The position numbers and the translations under genes are program-made. A DNA stretch of 45,000 nt from Cryptococcus deneoformans JEC21 (taxonomy: Eukaryota; Basidiomycota; Tremellomycetes; Tremellales; Cryptococcaceae). Every line of letters begins with the position of its first letter. Within the stretch, counting starts at the first letter, position 1. The notes under the pieces were generated by a model that worked only from the letters and a program-made list of their open reading frames with translations, had not been told where the DNA came from and searched no databases. Location of the stretch: the NCBI RefSeq assembly GCF_000091045.1, contig NC_006687.1, forward strand, positions 1 through 45,000. The letters are read 5' to 3'. Below are positions 1 through 11,954 of this stretch, piece by piece.

Positions 1-38
1 TAACCCCTAACCCCCTAACCCCCTAACCCCTAACCCTA
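1..38. repeat. Telomere repeat array (chromosome end)
   Basis: Five tandem units read TAACCCC, TAACCCCC, TAACCCCC, TAACCCC, TAACCC. This is the C-rich strand reading inward, so position 1 is at or near a physical left chromosome end. Cryptococcus telomeres are known to be TTAGGGG/TTAGGGGG, which matches. Only 38 bases are present, so the true telomere was probably trimmed in assembly. Confidence 0.95.
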
Positions 39-347
39 GCGCGGCATTGTTGATATCAGTATAACCTTCAGGTGGTTCCGAGGCTTGAGATGCTTCATAG
101 ATGGACCCACTTCCTGCTGGTGACGGGCGTCGTTCATTATGGGCACATGATGGAGAGGAATGGTTAGCAAAGAAGAATGAACAGATAGATCTGCATGAGA
201 AACATATGATAAGGTTGGAGAGAGTGGATGAGATCCCACAGACGATTCTCCAGGGGAGGGAGGTGCTTCAGGAGTCGAATGACACTCAAGTTGTACCTCA
301 AACTGCTCACCTATAGATTCAGGTGACGTTGGCAGTCTTTTTTCCAT
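36..347 (-). CDS. Doubtful ORF abutting the telomere
   Basis: An open frame of 103 codons starts at the ATG at 347 and runs to a TAG at 36-38 that is made by the last telomere unit. It is rich in Ser, Pro and His and has no domain I recognise. It could be the truncated first exon of a gene lost at the chromosome end, or chance. A donor-like GTGAGC lies shortly after the start codon, so even the reading may be wrong. Confidence 0.15.
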   Translation of the reverse strand: MEKRLPTSPESIGEQFEVQLECHSTPEAPPSPGESSVGSHPLSPTLSYVSHADLSVHSSLLTIPLHHVPIMNDARHQQEVGPSMKHLKPRNHLKVILISTMPR

Positions 348-2380
348 GTTTCGGTTGTGGTCGACCTTTCATAGATGCTTTGCTTCGCGATGAAGATGCC
401 ATGGCGGCCAGAGAAAGAGTATTTGAATCGAAGGAAGCGGTGTGGTGGAGAGTAGAGTCCTTGAAATTGAACAGCATTAGCTGCGCTCGATAAAAAGATG
501 ATTAATAAAGAATGGACTCAGAAAAACGAGCTGGCACCAGCCCCAACTGAACACTAACCAAGTGGAAAGCCTCCCCGGCAAGTAGTAAAGCGCAGCGTTA
601 CGACAGGTATGAGACAAGACAGCGCTCCACGTTTGGTGGAGTCGGTGATGTTGGACGTTGGAAATAGATCGAAATGTCAAATGCTGGGAAATATATGCAG
701 ACATGGGGCCTAGAACAATCACCATCAGATACGTGAATAACACAGCGAAGTTTGATAAAGACTTACGATGCCTACGCTATTCAGTCCCCAATGGTGAGAT
801 CCATTAAGCTTGAAAGTGAGTCACTAGCGACGTCGTAATAGATAAGGAGGGACGGAAACTGACTACAAACTGTGTAAGGTTAATAGTAGCTATAATTGAT
901 TACTTGCAGATTGGGAACGAAGTTAGTCTTCACACGATGACAAGAAAGGGGTAGGAAATTAACCGTGAGTGCCATGTCAAGCAGCTTAATTTCAGACAAC
1001 CGACCCCGTAATTAACGCACCAGTTAACCGTCCTTCACACCCAGATTTACTTCCGCTCATCTGGTCCGCTCATCTGGTCCAGTTAAGATTATTAAGCAAT
1101 CAGCCCAGTTATTAAAAACACGGACATGTATCGAATTCCTTGACATCATGCGTTCGCCAAGCCTGTTACTTCATCTTTGTTCCTCTAGATATATGGGTAT
1201 CACAGACACGTTTATATCTCATTCCACAAGTCGTGCCCAGCGTATATCTTGGTATGAAAATGCTCCTGAGATGCATACCCATCTAATGGTACCTGTGCCC
1301 AAGCATAAATGTATCTCCCTCCTTCCCCCCCAAAGGCTTTTCTGACCCCTAAGCGTTTGACTCGTTCATTTTATCGGTTGAATCGGAGTACCATAAAGTT
1401 CTCCTTCCAGTAAAACTGATTACTCCTACCTCACTGATTACACCTACCTCATAATTACCCCTAGTTAGAATCAGCGAAAATCAGCAAATGCCGTTATATG
1501 TCATACATCTTCCATCCTTTGTCTTCAGGCCACTCGCGCTCGTCTTTCCATTGACGTCACACTTCCCAGATACCGTCATTTTTTTGCGCGTTCGGCGACC
1601 GCTGAAAACATCGGAAAGTAAAATGATTAAGCTTGTAAAATGATTCAGCACCCGATTCTACCGCCTGGCACCCAATATGTCTACTTGAGGACGACTCAAT
1701 CCCCCACCCCCCACTTCCACGAAGTTTCCAAACGCCGGCATGCCGGGTTACGGCACGTACCATTGTCTAGACCCCCTCTCCGCCATGCGCCGAATTCTCA
1801 CAGTGAAAAACTATGAAGGAAACTATCCAGGTTCGAGTCGCGCCGCCTGCAAGCCGGGTATGTATATGATTTTACAGAGCTTAATAGGGCTTATAGTGTC
1901 ATAAGCTAATGCTCTCCCGGCTGTTAGATCGGATCAAAAATATTCATGCGCTATTTATATACATCAGCGGCGATTACCCTCCGTCCTGCCCGTCTGTCAC
2001 ATACAAAAAATTTCCACCACAGCGCTTATCGGGCACCATGCTTTTGATTCTCTCCCCCAGCTGTTAGGGTGATGCACGGGTACGTCAGCCGTTATTTAGC
2101 GTTCGTGAGTAGTTTGCAATTCGTTCTCGATTCTACATCGCAAAAAAGGACAATGACGTCGCCGGCTCGCACTGTATCAAAGGTGACATGAATAGCTAAA
2201 GCGAAAAGAATGGAAAAAAGCCTTACCATCTTGCCCCCTTTGCTTCCCCATTATTTCCGCCGCCCGGTTCCTCTTCATCTTCGTCCCGTCGCTGCAACCC
2301 CTCGTTTTCCCATTTTTTCCCGACTTCGAGACCCCACTGTCTGGCTCCGTGTCTTCTCAATCTAAAGTCGTCCCTGCCGC
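348..2380. other. Subtelomeric stretch without a recognisable gene
   Basis: Frames are short and carry no recognisable protein. The right end (about 2100-2380) is pyrimidine-rich and is probably the promoter and 5' leader of the HPP gene that follows. A 13-base direct duplication is listed separately. Confidence 0.6.
1053..1078. repeat. 13-base tandem duplication
   Basis: The unit CCGCTCATCTGGT occurs twice back to back (1053-1065 and 1066-1078). It looks like a local slippage duplication in non-coding subtelomeric DNA. Confidence 0.8.
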
Positions 2381-3474
2381 ATGGTCAGTACGTCGAACAA
2401 CGAGAAGGCGAGAAAACCCACATCTCGCCGCCATCGCTACGAACGCTTTCTTCTACGAGATGATTATCGGGGACGGCTTCCCCGATGGATCTCGCGTTTC
2501 ACAGGCTACCGTCAGCCCGGCGATGAGCCGCCTTATGATCCTCTACCGTTCCCGCCTTTTAACTGGTTGGTCAAGATTCCTTTGAGGGTCGAGGTATGGA
2601 TATTCGCTTGGATAGGCTGCTTTGGAGGGATCCTCCTCATTGAAGCCATCATGTGCACCAACACAGCTTTTCGCAATGTGTACTCCTCCCCTATCATCAT
2701 CACTTCCTTCGGCGCATCGGCCGTCCTTCTTTTCGGTGCAATCGAGTCACCGCTTGCTCAACCTCGCAATTTCATTGGCGGACACTTCGTTTCGGCTCTG
2801 GTTGGGACGGCTATCACCAGGCTCTGGGTCCTCAACCCACGTTACCAAGATTATCTGGATAATACAGGCTTTCATGGCAACACTTTTGTGAATGGGGGAC
2901 TGTGCATGGCAACCGCGGCCTTGGCGATGCTGATCTCAGGAATGGTCCATCCACCGTCAGTGCAGCACCTATCAGATTTCCAAAATGCGCAGGCGCTTAT
3001 GACCTAAGCCTCAGGTCCGGGGCCACTGCACTCAATGCTGCAGTCCAAACCTCGGTCGTTTCCTTGTCTTGGCGGTACCTACCTGTCGTTCTCGCCTCCG
3101 CCCTCATCATGCAAGGATGGGCCCTCATCATCAACAATCTGGGCCGCCGGCGGTATCCGATCTATTGGTGGTCACCAAAGCAGGTATTCGTCCGACCCGA
3201 GGTCTTAGAACACGAGAACGACGAAGAAACAGCGCTACGAACGCTTCAAGAAGGCCCTCTTCGTAGTGCGGAGGATGCGGGAAGGACCAGGGAGACGTTG
3301 TTGGAGGCTAGAATGCAAGGAGAGGGAGCAGGCGGCGCGGATTTTATGCAGGATCCATCCGGACAAAATAATATTCCCATGGGGGCCGTCGAGAGTCCGG
3401 AAATTGGTGTTCCAGAGCCGCGATTAAAACCGATGACTGAAGGCGACCGACGTCGAGCAGAAGGCTTTGATTAA
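2381..3474 (+). CDS. HPP-family integral membrane protein
   Basis: Two exons, 2381-2955 and 3015-3474, encode 344 aa. The 59-base intron (GTCAGT..CAG) splits the name-giving HPP motif, and splicing restores HPPSGATALNAA at about residues 190-201. Hydrophobic segments lie at about 72-90, 104-122, 133-150 and 172-190, and another follows the intron before a charged, hydrophilic C-tail of about 90 residues. The conserved block with FGASAVLLF and PLAQPRNFIGGH is typical of HPP proteins. Plant members have been linked to nitrite transport across plastid membranes; the role of fungal members is not established, so I assign only the family. The start is the first ATG in frame with the conserved region. 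The neighbouring enolase is convergent, and a putative repeat element begins just after the stop. Confidence 0.85.
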
Positions 3475-4244
3475 TGCGCTTTCCTGTAGCGCCTTTGTGG
3501 AATCGCTCACCATTAGGAGTGCTCACAGCGCGATTTTTTCCAGAAATCGTCTACTTTTTCGCTTAATTAACTATCATTTTTCATCAATTTATTTATTTAA
3601 TAATCTTAATTACAAAAAATTCGATAGAAAAAAATCGACCTCCCGATCGATTTTTCTATCGATTTTTGTCTGATGTCATACATGGAACTTCTTGTGTCTT
3701 TCTGGAGATTTAAGCCTCCGCTACTGGGCGGTATAACTTGTGGACGGAAACTTATCTAACTCCGAGGCCCAGAAACTGGTTTGAAATTCTAACTTCACCT
3801 GGGACTCCACTTGGGTCACTCACAGCTAAATCGTCGATTTTTCTAAAAATCGGTTAAAAAGAAACTGCGCTGTAAGTACCCCTGTTAGCCGACTAGAGAT
3901 CGACATGATCGCCACTGTCGAATGAGTTCGTCTGGATATACGATACGATACTCAGATAACTGTGAATTCATGAATCTATATCCTATTGCCTCCATACATG
4001 AACGTTCATACCCTTCACACCGCCCAAGCCGTACTGCTTCCCAGCTGCATGGACTTATGCGCTAACGTTGTGCACTTCCATGTCGCACTGTGCCACTCCT
4101 TTCATGGTCAAAGTTGAACGCAATAAGCAATCTTATGGATTCTGACCGTCGCTCTTTCGACTAAGGCCCTTCTTCTAATGCCAAAGCACCTATGAAGTTG
4201 CGATCCTCCCCTCATTCCACTGATTTCCCCACCATTGACATTTT
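3475..4244. other. Intergenic, between two convergent 3' ends
   Basis: This is the shared 3' region of the HPP gene (+) and the enolase gene (-). Apart from the inverted-repeat element at 3521-3876 I see no gene. Both transcripts must terminate here. Confidence 0.6.
3521..3876. repeat. MITE-like element with inverted ends and internal hairpins
   Basis: ACAGCGC at 3525-3531 faces GCGCTGT at 3867-3873, and both ends continue into CGATTTTT/AAAAATCG tracts. Inside, an imperfect hairpin at about 3613-3669 pairs GATAGAAAAAAATCGA with TCGATTTTTCTATCGA, and a smaller palindrome sits at about 3832-3854. The interior is AT-rich and non-coding. This architecture suits a small non-autonomous DNA element, but target-site duplications are not clear (possibly AGT on both sides) and I know of no named family. 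Confidence 0.4.
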
Positions 4245-6030
<1,786 letters not shown>

Positions 6031-6517
6031 TTTCGCAAGGTGATAAAGGAAGAAACGGGAGAAGGAAGGGTGGTTTCCGTTTATTTATAGTAATGCACAT
6101 GCTTCATGGTCAGAGCTGCTGCCATGCAGGAAATGGAGATAGATACTTGCGTAGGCACACCTCAAATGGATCGTACATCTGACGTCATGACAGTGCAACT
6201 CTTGTCACCCTGCCAGCTGGCACATCGGAAGTTTGCGTATAGTGGAGGTTCCTGATCGGGTACGGGGCCAGCCCAGGACGATGACTGCTGCTGGAGCTAA
6301 AGTTGATCAGCCATGGGTCACGTTTCTTTCAGTCCGTGAAATGGAATGTGACGTTCAAGGTCGTCGACATACAGCTCAAAACTGAATGAAGAAAAACAAG
6401 ATACTTATTGCAACACTCAATCATCAACAACGCTTCCACGATCTCAGTTATTGGTCCGACTGCTAGAAATTTCGCCATACTCTAATCTTTATCCTATTCT
6501 CAAATTTCGTTTTGAAG
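6031..6517. promoter_or_regulatory. Divergent promoter: enolase / DUF1399 gene
   Basis: This 487-base gap separates two start codons pointing apart. On the enolase side a TATAAATA (6089-6082, minus strand) is a good TATA box. The DUF1399 side has a T-rich leader immediately before the ATG and no obvious TATA. Confidence 0.55.
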
Positions 6518-9063
6518 ATGACCCCCGCATACGAACGAGAAGAAACAATGAACTCACCCTATTCGTCGTCCCACTATCTCGGTGTGAGCGAGGGTGGAAG
6601 TAGCGGGGATTCACAAATAAACAACGTCAGGTCTGATGCCGCTCAGACAAGAAATCCACTTCCTCGACAAGAGACCAATGCGACCTTGCCTCCTTACGCT
6701 AGCTCGACCGCAATCCCTGCCTACATCTCCAACAGCTGCCAAGAAGCATGTTCAGTGGGCCGCGCAAAAGGCTATTTGCTCTTGCTTTCGGCTTTTTCTA
6801 AAGTACTCGATCAAGTCCGCAGGACGAGCTCGTGTATTAGCTTGGAACATTCCGTGAGCGAGGTTTCACCCGTACAAGCTGTAAACGGCTCTACATCATG
6901 GTCGTCAGATTGCGAAGGACCGTTGTCTGAAGAATGCAGGGTGGCTTTGTTTGTGGAAATGGCAGTCCGAAGGTTTGGCTACTGGCAGGAGCGGCTGCTA
7001 GCACTGAAAAGTACAGCATTACCCCCTCTGGATGTCCTACTAGTGTGGGCGACTTATTTGGGTTCCCCCATTTGGTAAGTAGTCTTATCTTATGTTTCTT
7101 TCCTTATGATTTTGACCCTGCCCCTCTTCAGGTATCATGATGACAGCGTTCAGGGGGGTACCACCCATCCTCAATCTGCATTCCCTGATTTTCCACTTGA
7201 ATCAGTTGTAAGTGAACTCAGTCTATACGCAGGTGCTCACACATCAATTTGGATAACAGATTGCATGCATCGATCCTGACACCCTAGATTATCAACCGGT
7301 GGATCCTGGAGAGTGGAAAGCGGCTACTGGAACACCCTTCGATCCGATTGTTCACTTTGAATCATCAACCAGTGCGGCCGTAAATTGTCCCGGGTGCCGA
7401 ACAAAATTTTCGTGGCGTGAGTAGGGCTGCAAAGTCGCGATAAACACCGCAACTAACAGGTTCAACCAACAGCTTGGATCTTAGAGGGAGGGAAGGGATA
7501 TGCACAATGCCTTTTTGTCGCCGAGTGTCCCACAACAAACTGTCGACTACGAATTGACAAAGAGGCTATGGGAGTTGGACGTCTTGCACGTCGGATCGCA
7601 GACATGTATGATAGGTCTAATTGCCAACTTGCGTGAGTTCTCTGCCAGATATTGAACCCAACTCACCATTGACGGGCCAGCACTCGGATACTCACCGGTG
7701 GGCTGTTAAATCATCCGCTAGATATACCTTTTAAGTCCATACAAACGTCAGAAGACAAGTCTAAAAGTTTATGTAAACACTGGCGGTGGCGTCGATCGTA
7801 CGCATTTGCATTCTTAGTGGAACAGCTACCTCGCGTAGACAAGAGAGAAATCAGTAGATTGTCAAGCGCCTTTGTGGGAGCTGAGGAAGCGAGCATTGAT
7901 CTTGCACCCGCGGTGAGATCTGGCATTCCTCGAAATAACAGTAGAAAGGACAGTAGCTGATAAAACTCGCCGGTGCCAGACCTTTCGCCATATCGGTTTC
8001 ATCGATACGCTCAAGCACCTTGGATGGTTGAATCCTTCAACATGGGTTGATAGGTCAGAGGCTTTGTACACGGCAAGGTTGCGTTACGCCAAGTGAGTCA
8101 AGTCAACCTGGAATCTGCAACGCATTATCATGAAATAACATTGATCCTCCAGATTTATGAACCTCGCTCGATCCCCAAATCTCATACCAGTCCCGACACT
8201 AGGCATCGAGATCATCTGGCAAACCCACATGCTAGCCTCCACTACCTACCGGTCAGTGAACGCATTATATGCGCGTTGCTGGAGAGGCTGATCATATTAC
8301 ATAGTCGGGAAACGCAAATGCTTGTCGGCCGCGTTGTCGATCGTGATGAAGCCGTAGAAGAGTCCGTCTTGGCGGAAGCTTTCACAGAAACCGCTGAAAA
8401 ATGGAAGGTGAGGGTTTTGTCTGATGGCCATAGCTAAATCTACCCAGGCCTCTTTTCACGTCCCTTATACCACATCCGGCATGCTCTTACCTCTGCCGCT
8501 ATCAGGCCTTGCCGCGAAAGTAGCGTTGAAGCTGCATTGGCGACCTCGTCCTCGGCGACTATCCCTTGATAGGAAGGTCGATTATGACAATCCCATCGTC
8601 TATGCAGTTGTCGATTCTACACTCTCTCTGCCTTGTGAAAGGAATTCAATTGCGTTAATTGACGACGATAAGGCGCGTACGAAGAGGGCACTCAGACGGG
8701 AGGAATACGAATTGTACAGAGTCGCAGCGCTTCAATGGGCTGATAAGGGCAAGGTCGACCCGGCATTGGCGGAAGGTCTAAGAAATCTCACGCCAGCATT
8801 TATGACGACCACGCTCGAGGATGCAAAGTGCGGGCCTGGAGGATTTCCTTGTTCGCCATCATATTTGACAATTTCGGGCAATCATATTAGCGGCAAACTT
8901 ATTTCGTCCACCTCAAATGGCATGGGTATTGTAGGGTGAGTATGGTTTCTGTTCTTTCCCTACATGCAGGATCGCGAAGCTAATAGTGATAAACTGCAGC
9001 GCGGGGTTGTGGAGAGGGAACGATGCTGAGCTGGCCAAAATGCAACCATCAACGTCATTGTAG
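6518..9063 (+). CDS. DUF1399 / GRDP-like protein
   Basis: Ten exons encode 682 aa: 6518-7074, 7132-7207, 7260-7416, 7473-7632, 7681-7912, 7980-8092, 8153-8251, 8305-8407, 8448-8935, 9000-9063. Three hallmarks of the family appear only after splicing: a first PPLDVLLVWATY block near residue 175, a CPGC zinc-ribbon-like region followed by EGGKGYAQC, and a second PVPTLGIEIIWQTHML block near 445. The last is followed by VGRVVDRDEAVEE, matching the usual D-H-D-D-x-V-x-E segment with some substitutions. In plants GRDPs are linked to stress and development; fungal members are uncharacterised, so no function is assigned. Intron 8 (8408-8447) is only 40 bases. The first ~130 residues are low-complexity and probably disordered. 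Confidence 0.85.
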
Positions 9064-9636
9064 GGGTACCCAAACAGGCTGGAAGACTGATCATCCACAT
9101 CCGCCTAACACGGACGCTTCGTTCATATCAGCTTGAAGAATAGTAGCATGGTCCCGGCTCATGAGTACATATTGGTTGCACGTCTGCGGATTTTACTTTT
9201 AGATTTTCTTAAGGGTCGGTTGCAGAGGTTGTGGAAAAGAAACTACAGGAGTGTTTGCACGGTTTTCTTCAAAGCCTGGGTTTCAGGTATCCCAAGGGGT
9301 TCTGCAGCTTTTCTCCAGCATTGGAATTGCATGCAAGTTTACGAACATATGCCATTCAATAGAACTTTGCCTCAACTCAGCCAAAATCGATTACATAATC
9401 ATTTGGTTCTATGCAGATCGAAGTTTACGACGTCATGGGACATGATGTGAAGATAACGCAGTAGTAGAAATAACTTAATTATGTTGGTGGAGACTCAACG
9501 TCAGAAGTCATTCCCATCTCGCTCGTTTCGTCTATTCATTGTTCTTTTTTTTTTTTCATTCGTTCGGCTGCCATCCTCTGCACTTATCATTAATTGGTTT
9601 CCCTCACACACCCTCTTAAGGAAAAGTAGGAGAAAG
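9064..9636. other. Intergenic, promoter of the small Cys-rich gene
   Basis: No gene seen. The right part (about 9510-9636) is pyrimidine-rich with a T10 run at about 9547 and probably forms the promoter and leader of the 72-aa gene. Confidence 0.5.
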
Positions 9637-9969
9637 ATGTGTAAACAAGTCACCTGCCCGAACGATGGTAAACCCACTTGGTGGGGTTGCGGTGGGTCTT
9701 CTTCTTTTTCCCTCTTCGTTCCCTCTCCCCTCTCACGTCCCTCTCCACCCCCACTTACCAACCAACTCACGGCGTGAGCTGACAAAAACCCCATACTGAA
9801 AAAAGGCAAACACGTCGAACAAGCCCTTGCCTCCATTCCCCCTTCCGATCGGTGCGACTGTCCTCATGAGCCTGCTAGCGTTCCGGGGATGTACGAAGTC
9901 AAGAAAAACGGACCTTCTGAGGGGGTGCAGCTGAAGGTCGGGAGGGCTGGCGCGGATGCGGAGAAGTAA
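9637..9969 (+). CDS. Small conserved Cys-rich fungal protein (72 aa)
   Basis: Two exons, 9637-9691 and 9806-9969, are joined over a 114-base pyrimidine-rich intron (GTGGGT..AAG). The product is 72 aa. It starts MCKQVTC and has a WWGCGKH motif split exactly by the intron, then RCDCPH. Small proteins with an N-terminal MC..TC, a W-x-GCG-x-H motif and a later C-x-C are, as I recall, widespread in fungi and still uncharacterised; they look like metal-binding or redox-sensitive miniproteins. The downstream frame SVPGMYEVKKNGP is clearly coding and ends with a hydrophilic tail. The gene is easy to miss because exon 1 is only 55 bases. Confidence 0.8.
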
Positions 9970-10346
9970 AGCGGTTGGGTTGATGGGAAGAGCGGTGGGC
10001 AGGGGAATGAAGCATGGTCGGTCTGTCCAGGGAGAATACATTGGATGGGTGGGTGAGTGGGGGTTACTGGTCGGGTCTGCAGATTGTTTCCGAGTAAATT
10101 ATCAAATCATGAAACCTTGAAACCATGAAGCTATGGAGCTATGAACATGAATCTATGAAGACGGTTTATACTGCAATCGCCGCAGGATGAGGTTCTTTTA
10201 TTGCGGAACTGATCATGACCATTTGACAACGATGGACATGGAGACGAACGTATAATACATACATAAGCGAAGATGAGGGTTATAATGTTCAAAAATAACC
10301 ATCTATAACTCAACAACCCCCCAACACCTACTCCTCCTTAGCATCT
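9970..10346. other. Convergent 3' intergenic region
   Basis: This lies between the stop of the 72-aa gene (+) and the stop of TMA16 (-). It holds irregular repeats of ATGAA/CTATGAA at about 10110-10160 and nothing that looks coding. Confidence 0.5.
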
Positions 10347-11683
10347 TTACTCCTCCATCTCTTGCCCCTGTTTCTCCGTGCTCACCCCTTCCAAAAAAGT
10401 AGTCCAATCATCTCCCTCTCCCTCTCCCTTCCAATTCCCCAAACCCATCTCTTCTGTTCTCCCTTCCTTTGTAAGCAATACCTCCCCATGAGGGGATACA
10501 CGTATATGTCGAAGGAGGTCAATGTGTGAATGGTCGATAGAAGGCGGGTTGGGAGAACTGAGCCATGAGTGGATGAGAAGGGTCGTTGGGGGATGGGTTA
10601 GGTCTGGGACCTCTGCGATTGGGAGAGAGTTAGCAGGTGGTCCGGAAAAAGGTGAAAAAGGGGATGGTGGAAACAAAGAGGAGAAGATTGGAAAAATTGG
10701 AAAGCGGACTGGGAGTCGAGTGGATTGCAAGGAACGACATTAAAGACAAAGACGTAGACGCAAAAGGGCGAAGAGTCATCGCCAAACCCGAATTTTCTTC
10801 AAGCCATACTTATGATACCACAGAGCTCCGCTCATTACCTAGAGAATCCTACGCAGACGACGCGACCCTCGTAGATACCTCGTATCTCTCACAAGAAGAG
10901 AGGATAAAGCCGGAAACAGAATAAGACCTTAACTAAGTTATGGGCATGACAATCTCTTACAAAGCTGGACTGCATCCGAAAATGCAAAACATCCAAGCCT
11001 GCGATGCGATATGATACACCAGACGAGGAAACCAGTCGACGCAGGGAATGTTCGAAAAAGACGCAAAAAATCGAAGGAAATCCAAAACCCAAATAAGGAA
11101 ACATGGCAAAAGGAAAAGAAAACCCACCCATTCCTGTCTCATACTCTCCAGTTTCCCTTTTTTTGACCTCCTCCAAATCCAGCAACTCCTTCGGCTTTGG
11201 TCTCCCTGGCCTCCGTTCTCGTGTAAGCTCTTCAATGCGGGGATCATGTCGCTTGAGATACACTTCCGTTATGAGTGCTTTGAGGGAAGGGAGGGTAAGC
11301 GGGTTTGGGGAGGAGAGGGAGTGGATGAAGAAGAGTGGCCGCTGGACTGTGCGAGAGCGAGCGATCAGATGAAGATGGTTGAAACAGGGCGAACAAAGTG
11401 AGCAAGAGGAAAGAAGTACACGTATATCGCGCGAGGAATAGGAATGTAAATGGAAGGGACAGTAGATGACAAAGATACAAATCAATCAATATGTCGACGC
11501 ATCACAAAGTTCATCCCGAAACGTACCCTTCGCAGAAACATGATCTTTTCTTGCCTTGTTATTTCCCTTGAGCTTCTCGACCCTCAGCTGGACCCGCGTA
11601 AGCTGGGCAGCCTTTCGTGATCCCGGATGGAGGCCTTCCTTTCCCTTGATTGTCTTTTTTGTAATCTTCCTGTTGTTGGGCAT
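10347..11683 (-). CDS. TMA16: TMA16, translation machinery-associated protein 16
   Basis: Three exons (11683-11527, 11346-11128, 10612-10347) encode 213 aa, close to the ~200 aa of the human protein. The N-terminus, a Lys-rich start followed by HPGSRKAAQLTR, is the family signature. Next come a FFIHSL helix, the conserved ITEVYLKRHDPRIEEL segment, RRPGRPK-KELLDLEEV, and then EVPDLTHP after intron 2. TMA16 associates with late nuclear pre-60S ribosomal particles. Intron 1 is 180 bases and intron 2 is 515 bases; both are far longer than other introns here, and intron 2 ends with a textbook CTAAC branch site and CGCAG. The gene diverges from the 855-aa gene at 11955. Confidence 0.88.
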
Positions 11684-11954
11684 CTCGATGAATACGGATA
11701 TATGATTACAATGTATTTTTGGATGTGCAAGAGAAAGTGTAGTTGTTGGGATTGAGAAAATACTCTGGCGGGTGGAGGCCAATTACGTAACATCATATAT
11801 AAACCACGACGACGGCCGAAAACCGTCTTTTCCGCATTCACTCTTCACTTGCCATAACATCCATTCCCTCTATCCACCACAGAAAAAACTACCAAAAAAA
11901 GGCCACCACAGCTGCCCATCTCAGTCAGGCCGGCAACTACCTTCACATCCTGCC
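11684..11954. promoter_or_regulatory. Divergent promoter: TMA16 / 855-aa gene
   Basis: The 271-base gap holds a CCAAT at 11779-11783 and a TATATAAA at about 11795-11802 on the plus strand, so the 855-aa gene side has a conventional CCAAT/TATA arrangement. The TMA16 side shows no obvious TATA. Confidence 0.5.

Noticed and set aside
10613..11526. snoRNA in the TMA16 introns
   Set aside because: The 180-base intron has only a one-mismatch C box and a distant CTGA; the 515-base intron has no CTGA or clear ACA box. Not enough to call.
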